DNA of 64,000 bases, taken from Rhodamnia argentea (taxonomy: Eukaryota; Streptophyta; Magnoliopsida; Myrtales; Myrtaceae). The translations under genes and the position numbers were made by a program. This document shows, piece after piece, positions 20,050-35,889 of this stretch. Position 1 is the first letter of the stretch; each line of letters opens with the position of its first letter. The stretch spans positions 5,222,001 to 5,286,000 of the forward strand of contig NC_063152.1 in the NCBI RefSeq assembly GCF_020921035.1, in the 5' to 3' direction. The notes below the pieces were generated by a model. The model was not told where the DNA came from, did no database searches, and saw only the letters and a list, made by a program, of their open reading frames with translations.

Positions 20050-23000
20050 ACCTCAATTTTCGAATAAATGAGGATACTTGCGTCTTGTGTCCTCCTCGAG
20101 CTCCCAAGTGACCTCCCTCACCGTGTGATTTTGCCATTGAATTTTTACATAAGGGATCGTACGACGCCGTAACACTTGATCCTTCCTGTCCACGATGCGT
20201 AAAGGCTGCTCTTCATATGTTAAATCTTCCCTTAACCTCAAAGGAGTATAATCCAATAAATGATCGGGACTTGGCACATATTTGCGCAATAGAGATACAT
20301 GAAACACGTCTTGCACTCCGGATAGTGCCGGTGGCAATGCCAATCTGAAAGCAAGCTCACCAATCTTCTCCAATATCAAAAACGGTCCCACATATCTAGG
20401 ACTCAGCTTGCGCGCGTGCCAAATCTCAGAACGCCCCGTATAGGAGAGACCTTCAAAAATACATGATCACCCACATCGAATTCTAACTTACGCCGTTTAA
20501 GGTCTGCATAACTTTTACGGCGGCTTTGTGCTGTCCTCAAACGCTCTCGAACAAGTCTGACTTTCTCTTCTGATTGTTGTATAAACTCGGGACCAGTTAG
20601 TCTTTTCTCACCAACATCGTCCCAACAAACGGGTGTCCCGCACTTTCGACCATATAAAGCTTCAAAAGGGGCCATCTTGATGCTGGAATGGTAGCTGTTA
20701 TTATAAGAGAATTTTGCCAAATGGAGGTGCTTGTCCCAAGATCCGCCAAAATCAATAGCACATGCTCTCAACATATCCTCTAAAGTCCGAATGGTTCTCT
20801 CTGACTCACCGTCTGTCGGCGGATGAAATGTTGTGCTAAAGTTGAGTCTAGTACCCAAAGCTCTTTGAAGACTTTTCCAAAAGTTGGATACAAACCTAGG
20901 ATCTACGTCGGAAACAATGCTTACCGGAACCCCATGCAGCTTGACTATTTCATTCATGTATCGCTTCGCCATGTCTTCCATTGAAAGGCCCAATCGATAT
21001 GACAAGAAGTGGGCCGACTTAGTCAATCGATCGACAATTACCCATATAGCATTCTTGCCACTAGGCGTCCTTGGTAAACCAACAATGAAGTCCATGGTGA
21101 TATGCTCCCATTTCCATTTAGGTATCTTGAGTGGCTGTAGTTGACCACCTGGTTTTCGATGTTCAATCTTTAACTACTGGCGAACAAGACACTGGTCGAC
21201 AAATTTGACAATATCTTTCTTCATATTGACCCACCAATAATTTTCTCTCAAATCTCTATACATCTTAGTGCTTCCTGGATGAATCGAGTATTTAGTAGTG
21301 TGAGCCTCCTGCAATATCTCTTTTTTTAATATTGCATCATCGGGAACACATAACCGACCACGGAATCTCAATGATCCATCCACATGAATACTAAAATCTA
21401 GTTGTCCCCCGGCTTCTACACCTTCTCCGATTTTCCCCAACCGAGGATCATCATTCCGTTTAGCCTTGATTATATCAATCAACGTTGATTGCACTCGAAG
21501 ATTAGCCAACCGAGCACCAAGTTGATGCACCAACACCTCCAATTCTAGTTTCCTCATATCCTCGAGAATAGGCTGTTGAGAAGTGAGCAATACTGCCATG
21601 TTCCCCGAAGGTTCACGACTCAAAGCATCGGCTACTACATTAGCCTTACCCGGATGGTAATTGATGGATAGGTCATAATCTTTCAAAAGTTCTAACCACC
21701 TCCTTTGCCTCATATTCAACTCTTTACGAGTAAAGATATACTTCAAGCTCTTGTGATCTGTAAAAACTTCGCATTTTTCACCATATAAATAGTACCGGCA
21801 TATTTTCAAGGCAAACACAACAACCGCTAACTCCAAATCATGAGTGGGATAGTTCTTTTCATGTGCTTTTAACTGTCTAGAGGCATAAGCGATGACTTTA
21901 CCATCTTGCATAAGAACGCAACCTAAACCTTCTTTAGACGCATCACAATAGATAGTGAAACCACTAGTTCCTGAAGGCAAGGTTAATATAGGAGTTGTCA
22001 CTAACCGTCTCTTCAATTCTTGGAAACTACTCTTACACCGATCTGACCATACGAACTTGACGCCCTTCCGAGTTAGGCGAGTAAGTGGACTAGCAATTTT
22101 GGAAAACCCCTCCACAAATCGCCCGTAATAACCAGCTAACCCAAGAAAACTTCTCACTTCGGTAACATTTGTAGGACGACTCCATCGAACAACTGCTTCA
22201 ACTTTCTTTGGCTCAACGGAGATACCTTCCTTCGAGATCACATGGCCCAAGAACTCTATATGATCAAGCCAAAAGTCGCATTCACCGAATTTAGCATATA
22301 ACTTTTTCTCACGCAAAATCTACAGAACAATCCTCAAGTGTTGCTCGTGTTCTTCCAAATTCCTCGAATACACCCGAATATCATCAATGAATACTATAAT
22401 AAATCTATCAAGGTACCGCCTGAATACCCTATTCATCAAATCCATGAAAGCAGCTGGTGCATTTGTCAATCCAAAAGGCATAACAAGAAACTCATAGTGG
22501 CCATACCTTGTTACGAAAGCGGTTTTAGGCACATCATCTGCTTTTATTTTTAGGCGATGATACCTAGAACGAAGATCAATCTTAGAAAACACCTGAGCTC
22601 CTTGAAGGCGATCAAATAGATCATCAATCCGAGGCAAAGAATATTTATTCTTGACCGTTACCTTATTAAGTTCTTGGTAGTCTATGCAAAGCCGCATACT
22701 ACCATCCTTCTTCTTCACAAATAGAACAGGAGCTCCCCAAGGTGAGGTGCTGGGTCTAATGCAACCCTTATCCAAAAGCTCCTGTAGCTGCATCTTTAAC
22801 TCTTTTAGTTCAGCGGGTGCCATCCGATAAGGAGCCTTAGAGATAGATGTAGTACCGGGCAGCAATTCAATGCAAAACTCAATCTCTCTATCAAGAGGTA
22901 AACCGGTTAAATCATCAGGGAACACATCTAAAAATTCTCTAACAATTGGAACATCTTCTAGCTTCACAACTTCCTTACTAGTGTCTTTTACATATGCCGG

Positions 23001-23480
23001 ATAACCACAACAACCCTTCCTCAAAAATTTCCTCGCTTGCAAGGTTGAAATCAACCTTGAAAAAGAACTTTTACAACTTCTTGAAAAAGAGAATTCTGGC
23101 TGATTTGGAAGTCGAAAGACAACTCTCTTGGAGTAGCAATCAACGGTAGCATGATAAGCCGACAACCAATCCATCCCAAGAATAACATCGAAATCTCTTA
23201 TATTTAACACCACCAAATCCACAAGCATTTCAACATTATCAATTTGGAGCATACATCTCTTGTACACACAATCCGCAATCAAGAAATCTCCGGTAGGAGT
23301 ATCAACACGCAATTCACAAACAAGAGGCTCGGGCAGCATATCAATTTTATTTGCAAATTCAGCCAAAATAAAAGAATGAGTAGCACCAGGATCAAATAAT
23401 GCATAAACATATCGAGAGGCAATAGAAATATTACCAGCAACTACTTTGTTAGATGCCGAAGCATCATCTTTAGTCATAGC
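20050..23480 (-). mobile_element. pol region of the chromovirus-like element (fossil)
   Basis: In - strand order: an aspartic protease motif (FDPGATHSF) near 23.4 kb, reverse transcriptase about 22.3-22.9 kb (box FIDDI), RNase H about 21.6-22.1 kb ([12 protein letters not shown]), integrase zinc-binding and core about 20.4-21.3 kb, and a chromodomain-like C terminus about 20.05-20.3 kb (VKIQWQNHTVREVTWE). RNase H followed by integrase and then a chromodomain marks Ty3/gypsy chromoviruses, and the C-terminal wording fits Tekay/Del. Broken as it stands. Confidence 0.9.
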
Positions 23481-23499
23481 AAAAACTTTCCCAATCGTC

Positions 23500-24650
23500 C
23501 TCTGCCTTTGCTGATTATCCTAGGGCCTACCAATTGAGGGCATATCCTTACATATAGGACAAGCACAAGCCAAATGTCCAGGTTGTCCACATATGAAACA
23601 CGATCCGCTATCCACTAAAGTATCCCTTTGCATAGGACAATTTTGCCGCAAATGTCCCATCTTGCCACATAGGAAGCAAACTCTTGTCTTCCAAGAGTAA
23701 TGACCACTATGATGCTTTCCGCAAGTAGTGCAAGGGCCTTGAATAGTGATGTTTTTACCATTTCCTGGTCGATGAATGCCTCTTCGCTTTATGCTGCCAC
23801 TTGTATAACTTTCTTGAGAATTAGTGAATTTGGGCCTCTTAGGTTGAGAACCGCCTTGTATCCCACATTCCAAAGCGCCTTGTTCAACCCGTATTGCACG
23901 TTCCAGCACATCTTTATAAGTTGTGAGTGCAAAAGGCATAAGTGTGAAACGAATCTCGGGTCGGAGCCCTCTCCGAAAATGGTCAGCCTTATCCTCCTCA
24001 CTAGCAACAAATTGCTCCGCAAATCCGCTTAATCGATTGAAGCGGCCTACATACTCTAATACTGTAGAATCACCTTGAGATATATGAACGAAATCACTCC
24101 TCATCTTCGCCCGGAATGACTTCGGAAAGAATTGAGCATCAAACGCCTCAACAAAGTCCTTCCGGGAAACAGTTGCATCCCTGCCTCCAAGAGCTGGTCC
24201 GGTGCCTTCCCACCAATATTCAGCTTCGCCTTCTAGATATTGAGTGGCAAAATCAACCTTCTTCTCCTCGGGAACCTCTTCAACTCTAAAGATTCCCTCT
24301 ATCTTCCTGATCCAACGTTCAGCCACAAGAGGATCTGTTTTTCCGTCATACGTTGGTGGTTTCACCTTTACGAATTGGGCAAAGGTGTAACCTCGATCAT
24401 TTCCAGGTGCAATAACTCCGGATACATCATTTTGGGTCCTTAGCTGTTGGCTTTGTTCCCTTGTCTCTTGTGAAGATGCCCTTGTATCATCTTGTCGTCC
24501 TGTAGAAAGCCTGCCTTTAAAACCTCGAGGCACCCCTCCGGAATCGAAGTCCATAGCTCTCTTGCCCCTATCTCTAAGAGAGACGAGCGGTGGATCCGAG
24601 TCGGAGCTCATAATTGCCTGATCCAAGAGCAAGAGTATATCTTAGTATCT
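23500..24650 (-). mobile_element. gag region of the chromovirus-like element (fossil)
   Basis: Retrotransposon gag domain (KPPTYDGKTDPLVAERWI, then EGEAEYWWEG) followed by CCHC zinc knuckles (CFLCGKMGHLRQNCP and CFICGQPGHLACACP). It lies just inside the 5' LTR, as expected for the family. Confidence 0.9.
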
Positions 24651-24741
24651 CATAGCCTAACGAAACAAAATCTATTACACTATCTCACAACGTCCCATAT
24701 ATACCCATAGAGATCAAAACCTATGCTCCGATACCAACAAA

Positions 24742-26755
24742 TGTTACACCCCAATTCCTACGAGAATATGGTAATGACACGGCCATCCTTTCACTCAAAA
24801 GATGCAGCCTCAAAATGTACCCTATTTAACTTGATATATATAAAAAGGTCATGCGGTTACTGGATATGAGCCTTCTATAAACCAACAAAAAGATATGCGT
24901 AGTCAGCAAAGATTTTAGAAGCTCATCAGCTATACATACAACTTATACAAAAAAAAACCCCTATCAAAAGTCTCCCTTGCTAACGAAGCACTCTCCTACT
25001 TGTGCATCACTGAAGAACCTGAAAAACAAGTAAGGTGAAAGGAGTGAGCTAACACGGCTCGATGAGTAATACATTTCTTCTAAGCGGATCGAACAATCAC
25101 TGTGCACCTTTATAAAAAATAATATACTTCCAGCAAATCCTTTTACATATAAGGTTAACAACAATAATAACTTATAATTATAGATCAACAATCAATGGTT
25201 AATCCATTGAGTAATCACAAACCAAATATCAATGGTCTATGCACCGATTAATCTCAATCAAAGCAAAAGACAATGATCCACTTCATCGACTACTAGAATG
25301 CTCTATATCGGACTATGGTCACGTTTAGCGCCGTGACAAAGGCGGCCAAGTTTACCCCTCTTGGTTAGGTCTACCACCTATATCGGCCGGTGATGCGGCC
25401 CGGAAGGACGTCCTAATAGTATGCATACCTTCCCACTCAATGGGTTTTTAACATAGCGATATGAGCATGGCACATAAAGCACAATCTCCAATAATCCAAT
25501 CAAAATCAAAATCATCTCATAACAACTCAGACAAACTCCACAATAGCATTTATCGACAAAATGCATTTCATAAACCGTATATAGCTTTCGGATATTCCCT
25601 TCACAAAGCATTTATTCAAGGCATTTCGAACGATTTTCTTTCCAAAACTACTACAAACAATACCTTTCAAAGCTTTGTCAGTCAACGACAAAAGGTAGTA
25701 AAGGTTCGATTCAATTATGCAAGAAATATGCTCTTTTCTTATTTCATAACATATCTAGTATTCTTTTTTTTTTTAATCTCGAAACATGAGTTTACAAACT
25801 CAAAGAAGAAAAGTACTACTCACCTGATAAAGCCAAAATCCAACTACGTTGGTCACTCGAACCGACTCATCCAAATCCTATCCAATATATAGAAAAACGG
25901 ATCAAATCGAGTAACAAGTCATCCTAACGCACAACTTAGCTAAACTACACTTATTAGTGACAAAACAACAACTACGCGCCAACGGAAACTTATCCCTAAC
26001 AGAAAATCAATGCTGTCTGCTATAGTCAGCTCGCGCACCAAAACCGTTCAATGCTGTCTGCTATAGTCAGCTCGCGCACCAAAACCATTAAGGCCATAAC
26101 TTCCTCCACCGAACTCCGTTTCAAGCCATCTTACTGTCCACACGAAGCTTGTTCAACGTACTACAAAAGTCTCAACATAGCCAACCTCAGCCGATAACTG
26201 GAAACTAACCAAATCAGGCCTCGAAGTTTACTGTTCGCGCTGTACTGTAGCGCATCCGAATTAAAAATCTTGGTCCGGGCAATCCGTAGTGTCAAATTAA
26301 GATCCGTCGAATCCTACGGGTCCATAACATCCTAAAGTTTCTTTTTCACCCAAAAACGCAGCCAATCGCCCATGAGATCATACACAGCAGCTCAGTTTCC
26401 CCAAAAATCCCAATTTTGCCCTAAATCCGAAAAATCACTTCAATAGGAGGGAAGAGAGGTGCAAGCCCTAACCTAGAGCTGCGACACGTAGTGGAATGAA
26501 TTTGGTGAGACGTTCGTGGCGGGTGGCGCGCGCACGTGACTTATTTTTTTTTTTTTCTTTCTTTCTTTTTCCCTTTCTCCTCTCTCCTTTCCCTTTCTCT
26601 TCTTTTCTTCCTTTCCTTTTTCTATTCTGCTCGTGCAGCTTAAAAGGGGTGGCGGACTGCCCTCTTTTGCCTTTTCTTCTTCTCTTTTTTTTTTTTTTTT
26701 AATGATGGGTCCACCACCTTGGTTGACCTGGTCAAAACAAGGGCCAAATATTACA
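24742..26755 (-). repeat. 5' LTR of the chromovirus-like element
   Basis: Right-hand LTR on the + map, about 2.01 kb. It is slightly longer than its partner, mainly through a short tandem duplication near 26.0-26.1 kb. The Met tRNA primer-binding sequence lies directly beside it at the internal side. Confidence 0.92.
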
Positions 26756-27117
26756 GAAAATACTGGGTGTCTGCTAATCACTCATTCTGCACCAAAATCA
26801 ATTTATTCTTGCAGGCATGAAAACTATGGACTGAAGGAAGAGAGTTGGAACTCGTGGATCCTTCTCTAGCAGAATCAGGCTCAACAGCTGAAATATTCAG
26901 GTGCATTCACATCGGCCTCTTGTGCGTCCAGGAAGATCCCGGAGATAGACCGACAATGTCGGAAGTAGTGACACTTCTGGGAGGTCAAACAGGAACTCTT
27001 CCGGAACCGAACAAGCCAGCCTTCTCGGTCGGTAGAGTCATACAAGAAGTCGATCAATCATCGGCAACTAATCTTTCTGTCAATCAAATGACTGTTTCCA
27101 GTATCTCGCCCAGGTGA

Positions 27118-28240
27118 AGACCACATGCATTAGCCGATTAAGGTTTCATTTGCCTACGGTTGTAAAGTTCTGCCGTGTAAAAAGGAACTTGTCGGTGTTT
27201 TGGAAGAATTACTCTGCTCATGAAAATCACTGCATAAACAATCAGGATTATCGCACATAGAGAATGTCCGATTTGGTATGCGAAAGTCACAACTACAAGA
27301 CTCTCGGCTTGGCATCAAGAGGCTATGCCAAACCGGAATTGAACCCGGGACATCTCGCTTCTCAAATCGCTAGGTCCGGGGTTGCCAAGTCGGAATCGCA
27401 TCACAATCACCGATTGCTCAACTAGTTCCTTCCTTGGATTGACTTGTGTATTAATATTTTCCCTCAACTAATGCAGCTTTTTACTTGACAGAGCCTTCTA
27501 TTAATAGACTATAGAGAAGAAGACTGGTCTCATATTGACAGTACAAAAATGAATTTTTCCTTTAGGGGAAACTGCTTCCTAGCAATTTACATATGCTACT
27601 TGACTTTGAATTCCTAAAACTAATTCTTTGTTTATACCCCTCTACACTTTGTTTTCTTCTGATTTGGAGCCCATCTTTCTTCTGATTTGGAGCCCATCTC
27701 TCCAATTCGTTGAGCAAGACGGGCCGAATGATTGGGAACCGCCGGACCCAGACCGAACCCGATCCCCGATTCCATCAAATTGGAACGTGCGATTTTCGGT
27801 CCGGTTTCCCCTAGACTAGACTGATTTTATTTTTTATTTTTTTATTACTTAATTGTAAACCTAATTATTCACCGGTTATTTTCTCATTTCGTAAATGCAA
27901 TCTTAATTTTAGTAAAATCTGTGTTGCTCACCTCCACTAATTTTCCTTCGGTTTCAGAGTGGGACGAGACTGGACCAGGAACCGATTGCCCTGCTTTTGA
28001 CATACACAGACATGGAAACCACGTGATTTAGGAAAGGGAAATTTTCATACCAATCCCACTCAAGACAAGCATGGAAAGTCTTGGTCTTCTTATCAGGCTC
28101 CATTGTAAAGTACCTGCGTTGGCCCGATTCGCGACGGACCGAGCCACTGATAGCAAGGAGGCAAGTGAAAACTCTGGTGGGTGGCTTGAATCAATGACTC
28201 TGTAGAGAGATGATTCCAGAAGTGGAGTTACACTTGAGAA
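27118..28240. other. psiB2-C2 spacer
   Basis: Copy of the B-C spacer of units 1 and 3, including the SINE-like patch (about 27306-27390). It lacks about 104 bases present at 7899-8003, and at that point carries a 23-base direct duplication (27654-27676 and 27677-27699). No gene is seen. Confidence 0.7.
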
Positions 28241-31135
<2,895 letters not shown>

Positions 31136-32647
31136 GAAAAGTCTGCCCTAGGAGATAAACACGGTTCTCCGCACAAGTATACTGCTTGGACAAGGTAACG
31201 CGTGCGCTAGTTATTCACTAGAGAACCGATTCTCAACCATAAGCAGTCTAATTATGTGTGATGTCCATCTCGGCACAAAAGAGTACAGTGTATGTCCTAC
31301 TGAAGATCATCTCATTGCACTCTGAGTTCTCTCTGAACTATGTCCAGTCTTTGTACAGTCTTTCTATTCTACCTATCTGTTAAGTCAATATCTGTATTAG
31401 GATATATAGTCGTTCTGTCGTTCGTTACATACGTAAATCAACGACATTGTCGCATTGCAAGCAAGATGTCAGTTGAGATAGCATCTCTTGACAACTCACT
31501 CTCTGTGGTAAACCATAAGTAAAGCTAGAGGGATACTTTTACTGATAAGATTCAGAGGTTGTTTGGTTGTGAATGGAGGATTTCATGTGTTACTTCATGT
31601 GATGCTACCTTGCTGTGAATTCTCTCTTTCTAAACTAAATGCTCCACTCTCTCTTTCTAGCTTTACACTAGCTTAAACTATTGCAAGGTACTCAACAGCC
31701 AGCAGGCCACAGGCCAGTCGTCATATACTTTATATAAGCAAAATTGCACATATAACCAAACTTCACAGATTGACATGGTTCGAAACAACGATAGATCGCT
31801 TGAATTCCAAGTAATTAAACCAAAGTTGACAAAAGAGTCGGTCACAGCGCTTCACTTTGTTGTATTTAATTACTGCCCGACCCTTTTTCACTGTTACCGG
31901 CAACAGCAACTTCCAGTCGAAGTTCGAGGGGCTAGCGTCCCCCGCAGCCCCCATCCCGGCAACCACCTATCCGTGGTTGACCCATATATCCAAGCCGAAT
32001 AATGAAGCACTCCTATCTATGGACTTGACCCATCACGCTTGAATAGACAAATTCAAATACAATGACTTCTCTCAGTATTGGATTCCAGCCGTCATCTTTG
32101 AAAAGCATCTTCTCTAACTCCCATTTTAAGGAAACATGGCCATTTCATTGGCTTCACATGCTGCCTCCACTAAATCCAGATGTGGGACCTCACGTAAAGG
32201 AAAAAAACCAATGCTGGGTCTCTGTCTAATCCTAAATTCTTACATTGATTTGATTTTGACGTCTATTCAGTTGAATTTGGGCAATATTCTTGCACGTTGG
32301 AAGTTAGCTAAAACAAATAGAAACAAATCCCCGTTGGTCCGATTCCCTTTCAGGAAAATGAAATATTCTTGGTCCCCTGAGTCTTTCATCTTATGTCAAC
32401 CTCAAGATGCAACGGTGAAGTTTCGCTTTGCCTTCATGCCAACAAGAACTTTCTCTTTTTCTGAAATTTTATGATAATTCCAATCTTGACCAACTTGAAG
32501 ATTCTCTGCTCGATTTCACTATTTTGAATTGTCTCCATGTGATGGACCTTTCAACTTCGGAGAAAATTTCTTCCCTCACTGTTTATGGAAATCATTCCAA
32601 GTTAGCGCCTTTTCGCTTGTCTAGAATTGCTGCTTCGACCCAGAAAG
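31136..32647. other. C2-psiD2 spacer
   Basis: Copy of the C-D spacer. TATA-like and W-box cores seen in unit 1 are largely kept, with small differences. No gene is seen; open frames differ between the three copies. Confidence 0.65.
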
Positions 32648-33816
32648 ATGGCAAGAGATTCGACTCTCGTCGCCTTTTTCCTATTCCTTGCGTCTATTTT
32701 GTTTTTGGTACCACCCATCGATGGAAACGATCCTCTGTATGTGCTTTGCCCACCCGAAAATGACAATTCCACTTTTGGCAGTCCGTTCAGGAATAACCTC
32801 GAACGACTTCTGGACAATTTGTGTGACGCCCTAGAAAATCCGACATCTGGAAAGGGCCCAAATTCAATAAAAAGGATTATTATTGAAGTTGAGTTGGTAT
32901 AAAATTTTGAATCGTAAAGACGAAAAGGACGAATTTTTGGACGATTCCAGAAATGTTGTTCGGTTTAGATTAGGTCTCAAAATCGCAGTCACCGCGACTT
33001 AGAATTTTTTTTAATTATCGTGCCTAAGCCTTTTTTGGACCGAGCCTAGCCCGTGAAAATTCAAAATTTATTCTTCGTCAGTCGAGCCAAAAATTCGTTC
33101 AGCCCTGATTTATCAATTTAGCTTTTTGCCCCCAATAATGCACTAGAGATAAAAATATTCAAACCTCCCATAGTGGGCTCCACTTGCCATAAATTCTCCC
33201 ACCAACCCATCATCTCCCCCTCACATCGTCTCTCACTTCTCTCTCTCTTCTTCTCCCCCTTCCCCCACGTGACTCCCTCTCCCCTTTCTTTTCTTCTTCT
33301 TCTTTTTCCTCTTCTTCTTCCTGCTGGTCTTCCGCTAAGCCCCTCCCCTTGACTGAAGCTGCTGCCACACCACCTCCACCCACACCAGCCGCCTTCGTCC
33401 GCCTGCAACCGCGTCGTCCCCGTCGTCGTGCCGCCGAGCTCGCCGGTCGCCACCTGAAAGACCCCAGCCTGAGGACCCGCGACTCTCGTCCTCCCTCCTT
33501 CTCAGTTGCACGCCCTCCACCGCCACCCTTCGTCGTTGTCGCTCCGCCGGTGAGCAGCCAGTCGAGCACCACCACCAGCCTGACCTTCACCCTCGACTCT
33601 CAGTTCCCCCTCACCCCAACGTCCAGAGCCCAGCCAGCCCCGTTGGCCCCTCCACCTCGTCTCGGCCGCCTTCTTAGCCTCTCCACTAACCTGAAACACC
33701 CAGATCCGGCACCTCAGTCGAGTCTCGACGCCACCCTCAGCCTTCTCAGCCGCGAGCTCGGGTCCCCGACGCCTATCCGACTCAGATCCGAGCCGTTTCG
33801 CCGAAATTACTATTCG

Positions 33817-33934
33817 GTGAACAGTACCGTGAACAGTGCGCATGAACACTGTCGGTGAACAGTATTCTGTGAACAGTCCGCACGTGAACAGTACCTCCGT
33901 CGGTCGTGAACAGTAATTCCGACGATGAACAGTG
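33817..33934 (+). repeat. GTGAACAGT motif cluster in the LTR
   Basis: Seven copies of GAACAGT in about 120 bases, mostly as gtgaacagt. A decayed version is at about 40538-40655 in the 3' LTR, and an inverted one (ctgttcac, attgttcac) at about 49195-49290 in the related solo LTR. Reads as a family-specific LTR repeat. Confidence 0.75.
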
Positions 33935-34559
33935 ATTTTCGACACCGGCCTCGAAATTCGTGCCCGACCCGACATCAACCGCCGTTGTAGTGAGTCGACC
34001 TCTAAACCACAGTTATGGCGCTAATTGCACTTATGGTTAGTTAATTAGTTAATTAGGGTGTTTAGGTAGATTTAATTACGGTCGGTTTAGTTAAAAGCAT
34101 GGATTAGGCTAAAGGACCGTAATTAGTTAAGTTAGTCGGATTAGCTAAGTTATATGTGGTTAATTGGGAATTATAATTGATTGATTGTGATTGATTGATC
34201 GCGAGCGAGCGACGGGTTAGGAATGAGGGCGCAATTGATCATCAATTGGAAATTGGAGATTATGGAGAGATTGAATGACTTCAATTGTTTGATCGACTCA
34301 TTAATTGATTGAATTGAGTGCTTGAATCGATTGTTGAATCTTGTGGATGCTTGATTCGGAGGCTGCTCGTCTCGTTTTGCGTGAAATATCAGTTGATGAA
34401 GTTGTGCATTCATGTGACCACGTATGAAATCAAATTGCATATTTTAGCATAAAAACGACCTTGGATCAAGTCTTTGAGCATGCGTGTATGAGTATTTGAC
34501 TAAATTTAAGAAATGAACTAGTTGAATGTTGAATTGCTTGGGTGGTCACATGAGAAATA

Positions 34560-34720
34560 TCGTCGGCCCGGGGGTACCGGGGGACGATTCATGAGTTACC
34601 TAATATATCCGTCTCGGGGGTACCGGGGAGATTAATATCGTCAGGCCGGGGGTACCAGGGGACGATACTTAATATTCTAGATATGTCCGTCCCGGGGGTA
34701 CCGGGGGGACTATCGGTTGT
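34560..34720 (+). repeat. GC-rich tandem units with GGTACC core in the LTR
   Basis: Units of about 50-60 bases, each holding a near-palindrome of the form cccgggggtaccgggg, followed by gacgattcatgagtt or a variant. The 3' LTR has a longer array (about 41284-41520), which explains most of the LTR length difference. Confidence 0.75.
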
Positions 34721-35889
34721 CCTTATTGAAGGAATAAAACGATGTCCGGTCTGGCTAAAAGAGCACCAACCGACTAGTGTGCTAAACCTACGGATCGAAT
34801 GTGATAATAAATGGACCGCGTGTGGTGTCTTGTGTATGCAAGTTGTGTGATACTTTGCCAATTAATTGATTGGTTGATTATTATGTCAAGTTTGCATCGC
34901 ATTATGTGTGGCTCCGGAGGGTAAACTTGCATGTGGTTGGATTATCTACTCTGTGATGTTATATCCGTTTGATAGGACGCCCTGGGCGAATCAACGTCAT
35001 AGCAGGGCTTAAGCGTTGACTTCGTTGAGATTTATTTCTCACCCCATCGTGGGCTAACATTTTCGTGTCCCGAGTGATGGAACCCCACGGATGCTAAGAT
35101 TTGGTCTTTGGATTAGTCTTTTGAAGTAGATGAAAGTTTAACTTTAGTACCTTTATTTTGAGATCCCCGAGAGCCGCCATGAAGTGTGGGGTTGTATGTG
35201 ACTACTGTAGCTCAGTAGGGACAAAGTTCATCTACTTTTGGTTAATGAAAGAAGAGGTCCTTTAAATGAACGATTGTTGAGTTGTCCTATTATACTATCC
35301 CTGCTGTTTGTAATTATTTGGGAGTGTAGCACGTTCCGCATGCGTTTTAAGTACGTAGGTCGATAGCCCGCACGAGGCGCTATCATCTATGACCTGTAGC
35401 GAATTGGTAGGGATGTCGGGAGCTCGAGAGTCGGGGCGTGACATCCCCGCCCAAGGTGGTCAGAGCAAGGTTAGCTTGATCCATTTGATCATTAGCTTGG
35501 AGTGATAAGGTGCGTTGGGAAATTGGGATAGTTAGTAGGACTGTAAGCGCTGTGCATGTGATTGTTATCTGTGTTCTAGTTGTTGGGGCTGTCTTCTTAT
35601 CGCGTTTGCTATGGGGTGGCGGGACTCCGTATTTTCCATGCAAGATAAGCAGACGCGGTGGAAGAACACCCTAGGGTAGGCCTGTCGGGAAAATCGATGA
35701 GATCTTGGAGGGAGAAGTTGGAACACCCCGTGCCGCCGGGATCGTTAGACGGGATCCGAGGATTGATGGGATCCTCGAGGCACTTGGAGCCATTGGGGAT
35801 TTAATGGGGCAGTAAGTGAGGAACCGGAATGCTGTTGCCGCTGCCGAAGTACCACTAGGGAACATGCCGACCGGAGTGGTGAACGATGG

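Larger units (their letters stand above)
18029..26755 (-). mobile_element. Ty3/gypsy LTR retrotransposon, Tekay/Del-like chromovirus
   Basis: An 8.7-kb element on the - strand with two long LTRs (TG...CA ends) and a 5-bp target duplication GAAAA (18024-18028 and 26756-26760). The empty site is visible in B3 intron 6 (gctgaaaatactagg near 53915). The primer site beside the right-hand LTR reads tggtatcggagc, matching initiator Met tRNA with one difference, and a purine tract (aaggaggg) lies next to the left-hand LTR. All expected parts are present: gag with zinc knuckles, protease, reverse transcriptase, RNase H, integrase and a chromodomain-like end. It is broken, with a handful of interruptions. 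In about 190 aligned LTR bases I count 3-4% difference by eye, suggesting an age of the order of 1-3 million years; the rate is assumed. Confidence 0.93.
17938..27117 (+). pseudogene. psiB2: remnant of CRK-B, split by an LTR element
   Basis: Only the end of exon 6 (about 17941-17967, with 6 bases missing relative to B3) and its donor, intron 6, and exon 7 (26815-27117) remain. Exons 1-5 are absent. A Ty3/gypsy element occupies 18029-26755 inside intron 6. Exon 7 carries a nonsense change: the Trp codon of the usual AWKLW reads TGA (26818-26820). The rest of exon 7 is open and nearly identical to B1 and B3, including [12 protein letters not shown], so decay is recent. Not able to make a receptor. 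Confidence 0.88.
32822..35443 (+). repeat. 5' LTR of the second Ty3/gypsy element
   Basis: About 2.62 kb, tgtgacgccc to ggggcgtgaca. It has a CT-rich part (33190-33340), a GC-rich part (33350-33800), a cluster of gtgaacagt motifs, then AT-rich sequence and a set of GC-rich tandem units near 34.6 kb. Matches 39525-42246. Confidence 0.9.

Noticed and set aside
26496-26781. Phe-rich and Lys-rich open frames near 26.5-26.8 kb and 19.8 kb
   Set aside because: Translations of CT-rich tracts inside the LTRs.
33118-33978. Long overlapping open frames on both strands in GC-rich DNA
   Set aside because: They lie inside the LTR, are Pro/Arg/Ser-rich low-complexity translations, and have no matching domain.
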